Part shown: positions 14,602-20,673 of the stretch, piece by piece
How the letters are laid out: the number at the start of each line of letters is the position of its first letter
Position numbering within the stretch: the stretch's first letter is position 1
Virus record (IMG/VR): IMGVR_UViG_3300046167_000602
Span: 1-36,478 of that record
Length of the DNA stretch: 36,478 nucleotides
Strand: one strand, 5' to 3'
Source of the DNA: a virus
Notes under the pieces: model-generated
What the model saw: the letters and a program-made list of their open reading frames with translations, nothing else
Told to the model about the DNA's origin: nothing
Databases searched by the model: none
Position numbers and translations under genes: made by a program

Positions 14602-15630
14602 ATGGCTATAGCAACTTCGTATAACGTGTTGAGTACCAAGGGCTCACGAGAAAATTTGGAAAATGTGATGAAAACGGTTTCTCCACAAGAGACTCCAATT
14701 TACAGCACAATTTCCCAATCCGCCGCTCCAAAAGCGACTCTTAATGAATGGTTAGTTGATTCACTCGCTGATCCAGCTGGTTCAAGTGCCGCAACAAATG
14801 CAGATGGTGTAGATATCACTCTGTCAAATGCCGCTAACTTAATTGACTCAAGAGCGAGGCTCGGAAATAGGGTGGCAACACTTAGGGATATCTTTGCAGT
14901 TTCTCGTCAAGCTGAAATGGTGGATGTTGCTCCTGGTGGATCGCTCTTTGCGGCCTCAACTGCCAAATCTTTAATTCAGTTAAAGAACAGCCTTGAAGTG
15001 GCAATCGCTTCAAACAACGATCAAGCCGCTGGTACAGGTTCTGCTGGAGCTACTATGTGCGGACTTGGAATTTGGTCTGACCCAACAGCAACCGGTAACA
15101 CTTTCGACACATCCTTGAAACAAGGTTTCCGTGCAGTAAGTGGTTCCCGTGTAAGTCTTGCATCCTTGACTGAATCTGCTTTCCGTGGACTCCTTCAAGC
15201 TGTTTATACTGCCGCCGGTTCTAAAGGTTCTTTCAAACTTTTTGGAGGCCCATCAGTCGTAAATAAAATTACTGACTACACAAGATCCACCACTGCAAAC
15301 AGTGACTTTAACTTCAATCAGGATGTTAAAGATGGTATCTTGAAATTATCAGTCGTACAGTATATTTCGGACTACGGAACTGTGGACATTATTCCTACGT
15401 TGTGGAATGGCCGCCGTGATGCTGGAGCAAGCGGAACAAGTACAGCACTTGGAACTGTTAACACAGACCGAGGATATCTCCTCCCATCTGATGACACGGT
15501 TTCCTTGAAGTTCTTGGAAGGTATGACTGTTCAGGATCTTCCTGACAACGGTGCTGGAAAACGCGCATTCACAGAGTGTATGGCTACAATTCGTGTATCC
15601 AATCCACGCGCACTTGGCTCAATAGTTTAG
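14602..15630 (+). CDS. Major capsid protein, HK97-fold (DUF5309/SU10-like)
   Basis: The 342-residue protein follows the scaffold. Its N-terminus has SPQETPIYSTISQ then TLNEWLVDSLA, a pattern of DUF5309-type coat proteins (T-P-F/I-x-S and x-E-W-x-x-D-x-L). The rest is alanine, serine and threonine rich with the long spine-helix region around SLIQLKNSLEVAIASNN. An AAGGAA ribosome site is 10 bases before the ATG. Codon choice here (frequent ACT, GCT, CGT) differs from the flanking genes, as expected for a highly expressed protein. A strong terminator follows. Confidence 0.88.
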   Translation: MAIATSYNVLSTKGSRENLENVMKTVSPQETPIYSTISQSAAPKATLNEWLVDSLADPAGSSAATNADGVDITLSNAANLIDSRARLGNRVATLRDIFAVSRQAEMVDVAPGGSLFAASTAKSLIQLKNSLEVAIASNNDQAAGTGSAGATMCGLGIWSDPTATGNTFDTSLKQGFRAVSGSRVSLASLTESAFRGLLQAVYTAAGSKGSFKLFGGPSVVNKITDYTRSTTANSDFNFNQDVKDGILKLSVVQYISDYGTVDIIPTLWNGRRDAGASGTSTALGTVNTDRGYLLPSDDTVSLKFLEGMTVQDLPDNGAGKRAFTECMATIRVSNPRALGSIV

Positions 15631-15658
15631 GTTTAAGTTGGTTTATTAGTGTTATTTG

Positions 15659-15699
15659 GGGAGGCCGGTTGGATAGTGGCCGGCCTCCCTTTTCTTTTT
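15659..15699 (+). terminator. Rho-independent terminator after the coat gene
   Basis: GGGAGGCCGG (15659-15668) pairs perfectly with CCGGCCTCCC (15680-15689) across an 11-base loop, followed by TTTTCTTTTT. This GC-rich stem plus T-run is the clearest terminator in the window and would limit read-through from the coat gene into the tail-adaptor genes. Confidence 0.92.
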
Positions 15700-15704
15700 A
15701 AAAT

Positions 15705-16013
15705 ATGAGTTTAAACATCATAGTAAAAGGCGGGAAGAGAAGTGGTGGAATGTCGGGCGAAGAAATGGCTCAGTATTTAGCCAAGAAGGTGGATCGACAA
15801 GCCGCACAAGAAAAAGCGGGCTACAAGCAAAGAGCCTTAGCCGCCCGTAAATATGGCCAATCTGTTGGCGGGGGTAAGAACTTCCGAGCAGTTCGGTCCG
15901 TGGATTTAGCTACTTACATGAGACATGAACAGGAGAGACCCGGATGTATGTCCGATCCCGGATATTCTAAAGACTTCGCAAAAGCCAACCCCGAAACGGT
16001 CATCGGCAGTTAA
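15705..16013 (+). CDS. Hypothetical basic 102-residue protein after the coat gene
   Basis: The product is basic and glycine/arginine rich (KGGKRSGGMSGEEMAQYLAK) with a helical middle (DRQAAQEKAGYKQRALAARK). It ends in an ordinary globular-looking tail. No family recognised. It begins just after the coat terminator, 20 bases before the first adaptor gene. It could be a head-completion or decoration protein by position. Confidence 0.7.
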   Translation: MSLNIIVKGGKRSGGMSGEEMAQYLAKKVDRQAAQEKAGYKQRALAARKYGQSVGGGKNFRAVRSVDLATYMRHEQERPGCMSDPGYSKDFAKANPETVIGS

Positions 16014-16032
16014 AAATTAAAATTTAAAAATC

Positions 16033-16773
16033 ATGGCAAATTACGCAACAGCAACGTACGCAAATTTAAAATCAAGATTCCAAGCTTTGGCTGGACTCGA
16101 GAGCTTACAAACAACGGACGCAAGCTTCCTTCGCGACCTCGTTAACCGGAGAGCAAGGCTTGCCCACGAAAGATACCCGTGGCCGCAGTTTACAGTTATT
16201 GGTGAATCTATCGCCATTGTCACAAGTGACGCGAATAGGCTTCGAGTTTACGGCACATCGAAAAAGACTGCTAACGATGCAAATGTGGTTTTTCGTATTC
16301 ATAAAGCTGATCCAGCTAGCACTCGTTATCCCGAGGAGTACACTTTTTATACGGAGCTGGATTCGGGCGGATTTCCATCAGTTAAAATTATCGAGCCGAC
16401 AACTTTAAATGGTATAAATCTTTTTGTGACTTATAGAAAGGATCTTCGTTCTGAAATTAACAGCGGATCGGCAACTACTGGGTACTATGGTGACGAAAGT
16501 GGTGACGAGTCTGATGTCCCTAATTTCCTTCTCGACTACCTTGTCCAGGGCAGCTATGCCGATTTCCTTCGCGGGGACGGCCAAACATCAAAAGCCCAGC
16601 AAGAGGAGGCAAATGCGGAGGCAATCTTAATGCAAGAAATCGATATGGTCCGCGAACAAGGAAGACAGTTTAGAAACGATATCCTTCAGTACCGCCCACC
16701 ATCCCAATTCCAAAGGCACAACATTCAGGCGGGTGGATCTCCAGTTAATCCTGGTATCGCAAATGTTCAGTAG
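16033..16773 (+). CDS. Head-tail adaptor-like protein, paralogue 1
   Basis: The 246-residue product probably attaches to the portal ring. Features: FQALAGLESL helix, LVNRRARLAHERYPWPQF, a beta middle, and a conserved block GDESGDESDVPNFLLDYLVQ then GSYADFLRGDGQTSKAQQEE. The same block occurs in the next gene, so the two arose by duplication. The C-terminus is longer than in paralogue 2 and ends in a proline/glycine/asparagine tail. The family call is by position and helical/beta layout rather than a named domain. Confidence 0.72.
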   Translation: MANYATATYANLKSRFQALAGLESLQTTDASFLRDLVNRRARLAHERYPWPQFTVIGESIAIVTSDANRLRVYGTSKKTANDANVVFRIHKADPASTRYPEEYTFYTELDSGGFPSVKIIEPTTLNGINLFVTYRKDLRSEINSGSATTGYYGDESGDESDVPNFLLDYLVQGSYADFLRGDGQTSKAQQEEANAEAILMQEIDMVREQGRQFRNDILQYRPPSQFQRHNIQAGGSPVNPGIANVQ

Positions 16774-17409
16774 ATGCGCACCATCGATTTTACAGCCTTA
16801 GAAAAACGCTTCCAAATGGCGGCGGGACTGGCCACCTTAACCGAGGTGGATGAGTTCTTTTTTAAACAGGCTGTAAATACTCGGGCAGATTTAGTTTGGT
16901 CGCGAATAAAATGGCCTGAGCTTCAGACCTTAGTGGAAAAGACAGTAGCGGCTACCACTTCGCCAATAGCCGCCGATAAAGCGGTTCAAATTGATAATGC
17001 GGTGGATGTACAAGATGTATTCAAGGTATACAATAAGAACCCACTTACAGACCGCTCGGCTATCTTAATTGATTTCCAATTAATTAATGGGTATGTCGTT
17101 TTGCCCGCAAATTCGACACAAAGTTCAATATTTATAATGGGCAATTTAGTTCGCCCTGAGTATGGGAAAGAATCGGGCGATGAGCAAAATGTACCAATGT
17201 TTTTAATGAACTACCTGGTTGCCGGATGCCTATCTGATTTTTTGCGGGGAGACGGGCAGACAGAAAAAGCGATGCAAGAAGAGCAACGGGCCGAGGAATA
17301 TCTAGCTTTAGAAATGGATAGAGCCGAGCGAATCGAATCTCAAAATAAAATAACTTTCAACACATATCCGAGCTACAGCTTCGGAGTAAACATTTTAACC
17401 ACATCATAA
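16774..17409 (+). CDS. Head-tail adaptor-like protein, paralogue 2
   Basis: The 211-residue product starts directly after the stop of paralogue 1. It shares FQMAAGLATL, AVNTRADLVWSRIKWPEL and the block YGKESGDEQNVPMFLMNYLV then AGCLSDFLRGDGQTEKAMQE. The middle beta region is diverged. Two stacked adaptor rings with different interfaces would be a natural use of such a pair (inference). Confidence 0.72.
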   Translation: MRTIDFTALEKRFQMAAGLATLTEVDEFFFKQAVNTRADLVWSRIKWPELQTLVEKTVAATTSPIAADKAVQIDNAVDVQDVFKVYNKNPLTDRSAILIDFQLINGYVVLPANSTQSSIFIMGNLVRPEYGKESGDEQNVPMFLMNYLVAGCLSDFLRGDGQTEKAMQEEQRAEEYLALEMDRAERIESQNKITFNTYPSYSFGVNILTTS

Positions 17410-17411
17410 TT

Positions 17412-17681
17412 ATGGGAATCTCCGCAATAAATGTAAACAACAGCATGGGAGCCAATGGGTCGGCCTATGTCAACGATACCGCAACAAAAACAAACGGCAC
17501 AGACGGATGGACAGCGATCCAGTTTACCGAGGATTCAGTCCTTGCCAGTTTGGTCGGCAAAATGGATGACTCAGCGGACTTAATTTCCGATGCAGTTACC
17601 TTCGCTGCTGGGCAAGTTCTGTATGTACCTTGCACATCGATCTCGCTCACTTCGGGTGCTTGCATCTTATACAAGGCTTAA
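17412..17681 (+). CDS. Small beta-rich structural protein (89 residues)
   Basis: The product is rich in Ser, Thr, Gly and Asn, with alternating hydrophobic residues (WTAIQFTEDSVLASLVGKM; FAAGQVLYVPCTSISLTSG). This suggests a small beta-barrel, such as a decoration or neck protein. It begins two bases after the adaptor stop. A similar VLYVP...SLTSGACILYK ending is common in phage minor structural proteins. Confidence 0.66.
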   Translation: MGISAINVNNSMGANGSAYVNDTATKTNGTDGWTAIQFTEDSVLASLVGKMDDSADLISDAVTFAAGQVLYVPCTSISLTSGACILYKA

Positions 17682-17684
17682 ACG

Positions 17685-17828
17685 ATGCCGGATCTCGCAC
17701 TAGGCTTACTAATAGGGGAGGGCGATGCAGATTCGCACATCCCACCCATCGGAGTAGATGGTGCATTACAAGCAGAAAGCGGACCCTATTTAAACACCGA
17801 GGACGGAAACATTTTAGCATTTGATTAA
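17685..17828 (+). CDS. Hypothetical acidic 47-residue protein
   Basis: ATG 17685 lies three bases after the previous stop and the frame ends 11 bases before the next gene. The product starts with a hydrophobic stretch (MPDLALGLLIG) and continues acidic to the end (NTEDGNILAFD). No family recognised. Its support is the gap-filling position and lack of an alternative frame. Confidence 0.55.
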   Translation: MPDLALGLLIGEGDADSHIPPIGVDGALQAESGPYLNTEDGNILAFD

Positions 17829-17839
17829 GGAAAAATATT

Positions 17840-18457
17840 ATGGCAAATAAGCGCATTAGTTCACTTGACCCACTGGGGGGTACTCCCGCCGTTGGCGATA
17901 TCATTCCAATCACCGACATCTCAGATACCGCTGGCTCGGCACAGGGTACAACTAAAAAGGTAACCGTTGCCAACCTGGTCGCGGCCGCCCCACAGGGTGA
18001 TTTACTCGCATCCAATAATTTATCCGATGTTGCAAGTGCAAGTACAGCACGAACAAATTTAGCACTCGGTGATGCGGCAACCAAAACGGTTGGCACAGCA
18101 GACACTAATGTTATTGCAGTTTCCAGTGGTGCGGTCGATTTGGGCAGTAATTCAATACTTGGATTTTCAGCCTCGCTAAACGCTCAACCTGGCACAGCCT
18201 ACACGATAGTGGCGGGGGACGAAGGGAAAATAATTACTCTCAGTAGTGGTTCAGCTATTACGGTGACACTGCCCGTATTAACCGCGGGATTTACCTGTTC
18301 CTTTATTCAGACAGGTGCGGGTGAGGTAACTTTTTCTGCTAGTTCGACAACGATAAATAATCGCCAAAGCCATACTAAAATAGCTGGACAGAATGGTATG
18401 GCATCCATCGTTTATACGGACACGAATGTTATTTATTTAGCGGGAGACACGGCATAA
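17840..18457 (+). CDS. Tail fibre/minor tail protein with fibre-type repeats
   Basis: The 205-residue product has a ribosome site (AAGGA) upstream. The N-terminal 45 residues (ISSLDPLGGTPAVGDIIPIT) are an attachment-type start seen in phage fibre proteins. The sequence NLSDVASASTARTNLALGDA is a classic short fibre repeat. The C-terminal part is beta-rich (ITLSSGSAITVTLPVLTAGF). It likely trimerises and links the tail to the LamG protein that follows. Confidence 0.75.
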   Translation: MANKRISSLDPLGGTPAVGDIIPITDISDTAGSAQGTTKKVTVANLVAAAPQGDLLASNNLSDVASASTARTNLALGDAATKTVGTADTNVIAVSSGAVDLGSNSILGFSASLNAQPGTAYTIVAGDEGKIITLSSGSAITVTLPVLTAGFTCSFIQTGAGEVTFSASSTTINNRQSHTKIAGQNGMASIVYTDTNVIYLAGDTA

Positions 18458-18458
18458 T

Positions 18459-19874
18459 ATGAGCTTAGTTTTACCGAGTTTAATCGGGGCTAATAAGCCA
18501 GCGAGTGCAACTGCATTTAACCAATACAGTCTAAGCTTTGACGGTACGAATAACTACCTTTTGATGGGTACATCTGCCATTTCCTTAGATACTAATTTTA
18601 CAATATCCGCATGGTTTAAACCTACATCTGACGCTTTAGCTCAGTATGATTTTATCTGTGGTTGGGGGAATAATGCAAGTGGTCAGTCGAGGGTCATGCA
18701 AATATTAAACTCTAAACTCAGCTTTGAAATTTATTTAGCGAGGGTTAGCGGATCAACTACACTTTCTGCTGACACTTGGTATCATGGAGCAGTAACTTTT
18801 TCTGGGAATGATGTAGAAATATTCCTAAACGGATCAAGTGATGGAACAGGTACTTTTCCAACCAGTGCAAATGGGAGCAATCCGTCCGTAAGTCGATCTT
18901 CAATGGCATCAAGTCTAACTTTTGCTGGGGGTACACCTGCAATGACTGCGGTAGGATTTGTACCTTTTTCAGGCTTAATTGATGAATTTGCTGTTTTCGA
19001 CTCTGTTTTGTCAAGTACTGCCATATCTACAATTTACAACAGCGGAGTACCTAGTGACATATCCTCACTAAGTCCTGTAGGATGGTGGAGAATGGGAGAC
19101 AATGACGGTGCAACGGGAACGACTATCACAGATCAAGGAAGCGGAGGCAATAATGGTACACTAACAAACGGACCAACCTTTTCAACAGATGTACCAGAAT
19201 ATGTATTTAACCGAAATAGCGTAAGCTTAGATGGTACAGATGACTACATGGACATTCCCGACAGCACAACTTTGGAAACCACAGCATTTACATGGAGCGC
19301 GTGGTTCTACTGTACAGCTATAGATCGGTATAATATCATCGTTGATACTGCAACTCACACTTCTAATTTTCACGGATACGAGATTTTCGTGGTAAACAGT
19401 ACCAATAAAATTAGGTTTGTTTCTTACCACACCAATGATAAAATCGACTCCACTACCGCAGTTACAGCTAATACATGGTTTCATGTTACAGCTACGCATG
19501 AAGCTGGCAGTGATAAACTTTATGTTAACGGTTCTCTTGAGGCGAGTGGGTCTGCTTCTAATTTTAGTACCACTGATACCGCTAATTTAAGAATCGGTTC
19601 TAGCTCAATATTCGGTTTTTACCACCAAGGTTTAATTGATGAAGTAGCGTTCTTTAACTCTGCGTTATCTGCATCTGATATAACATCAATTTATAATGGT
19701 GGTGTGCCAAACGATATATCCTCTTTGAGTCCTGTAGGTTGGTGGCGTATGGGAGAAAACGATGGTGGAACAGGTACTACTATTACGGATCAAGGTAGTG
19801 GAGGCAACGATGGTACACTTATAAATACTGCATCCCCTAATGGCATTGTTAGTGGAACAGGAAATACACCTTAA
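18459..19874 (+). CDS. Tandem LamG/concanavalin-type adhesin
   Basis: The 471-residue protein has two LamG-like beta-sandwich domains. Each starts with S-x-S-F/L-D-G-T-x-x-Y, has a FTISAWF or FTWSAWF strand, a W-Y/F-H strand, an IDE-F/V-A strand, and ends with ISSLSPVGWWRMG then TGTTITDQGSGGN. Such domains bind carbohydrates, so host-surface recognition is likely. The two repeats are conserved in protein but differ at many third codon positions. It starts right after the fibre gene and probably forms the tip of that fibre. Confidence 0.85.
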   Translation: MSLVLPSLIGANKPASATAFNQYSLSFDGTNNYLLMGTSAISLDTNFTISAWFKPTSDALAQYDFICGWGNNASGQSRVMQILNSKLSFEIYLARVSGSTTLSADTWYHGAVTFSGNDVEIFLNGSSDGTGTFPTSANGSNPSVSRSSMASSLTFAGGTPAMTAVGFVPFSGLIDEFAVFDSVLSSTAISTIYNSGVPSDISSLSPVGWWRMGDNDGATGTTITDQGSGGNNGTLTNGPTFSTDVPEYVFNRNSVSLDGTDDYMDIPDSTTLETTAFTWSAWFYCTAIDRYNIIVDTATHTSNFHGYEIFVVNSTNKIRFVSYHTNDKIDSTTAVTANTWFHVTATHEAGSDKLYVNGSLEASGSASNFSTTDTANLRIGSSSIFGFYHQGLIDEVAFFNSALSASDITSIYNGGVPNDISSLSPVGWWRMGENDGGTGTTITDQGSGGNDGTLINTASPNGIVSGTGNTP

Positions 19875-19880
19875 TAAATT

Positions 19881-20117
19881 ATGAGCAGAAAATATGTAAT
19901 ATTAAATTCGGACGAAGTTAGTTCCGTGGATTTTAGCCAAGTGGATGAGACGAGTGAAAACACGCTTAGATACTCGCTCGATAATAGTCAGACATTTGTT
20001 AAGTTTGACACCGACACAACACCTTCATTCTTGGAAGGCAAAACACAATACTCTCACTCTGAAATACTCGCAATACTAGCAACTGACGAGTGGACTGACC
20101 CTAATCCTCTTAGCTAG
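19881..20117 (+). CDS. Hypothetical acidic 78-residue protein
   Basis: The product (MSRKYVILNSDEVSSVDFSQ...) is acidic, with a beta-type N-terminus and a C-terminal part containing TQYSHSEILAILATDEW. I know similar short proteins after phage fibre genes but no function. Its TAG stop overlaps the GTG start of the lipoprotein gene, suggesting coupling. Confidence 0.65.
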   Translation: MSRKYVILNSDEVSSVDFSQVDETSENTLRYSLDNSQTFVKFDTDTTPSFLEGKTQYSHSEILAILATDEWTDPNPLS

Positions 20118-20570
20118 TGATATACACCGCCATAATAGTATTGGCCTTATGCCTGACCGGATGCTCCCTTCGATCCACCTACCCAACAATCGGCGGAGTG
20201 ATTGGCGGAAGTGCCGGAACGCTTGCGGGCGGCCCATTGGTCGGCGGACTTTCTGCCGGTGCGGGTGTCCTTGCGGGCGAAGCATTAAAAAACAAAGATG
20301 CATTAATCGAAGGCCGAAGAAACTATCGAGAGTTTAAGTCACGGAGATGTCTCTGCCATTGTTGCGAACGGGCTTCTGGAGCATAAGACAGGCTTTGAAA
20401 GTTTCACCTCGTACATAAAAAAGATTCTTATTGGAGCGGCAATCGTTCTAGCTGGATACCTCGCCATTCCTATTTTTGTGGCGAAAAGATGTGCAAAATC
20501 TGAAGTCACAAAATCAACAACCCGCGCACCCATTCCCGTCAAACCTCCCAGTCGAAATGAAAAATCTTGA
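20117..20570 (+). CDS. Lipoprotein with glycine zipper and C-terminal membrane span (spanin candidate), frameshifted
   Basis: The GTG-started product has a lipoprotein signal (AIIVLALCLTGC, lipobox LTGC) and then a glycine-zipper segment (IGGVIGGSAGTLAGGPLVGG). As read it stops at 20384-20386. The +1 frame is open from 20307 to 20570 and encodes EETIESLSHGDVSAIVANGL, then a membrane span (ILIGAAIVLAGYLAIPIFV) and a basic/proline tail. Removing one G at 20312-20313 joins both parts (ALIEAEETIESL) into a 150-residue protein with a lipid anchor at one end and a membrane span near the other, which is the layout of a unimolecular spanin. Location among short membrane proteins fits lysis. The spanin call is inference. 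Confidence 0.6.
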
Positions 20571-20673
20571 ATTATTAAGAGACAAGTTCTTGGACCTGTC
20601 GAAAAAAGGCAAAATGATAACCATATTTGTAGGACTTGTCGTTGGCATCATCATCCTAGATTGCTTGTTTTAA
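20557..20673 (+). CDS. 38-residue single-span membrane protein
   Basis: ATG 20557 starts just inside the end of the repaired lipoprotein frame. The product is MKNLELLRDKFLDLSKKGKM followed by a single hydrophobic span (ITIFVGLVVGIIILDCLF). Its TAA overlaps the next start (TAATG). N-terminal charged helix plus C-terminal span is seen in small lysis or membrane-targeting proteins. An in-frame extension upstream to 20476 is unlikely. Confidence 0.62.
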   Translation: MKNLELLRDKFLDLSKKGKMITIFVGLVVGIIILDCLF

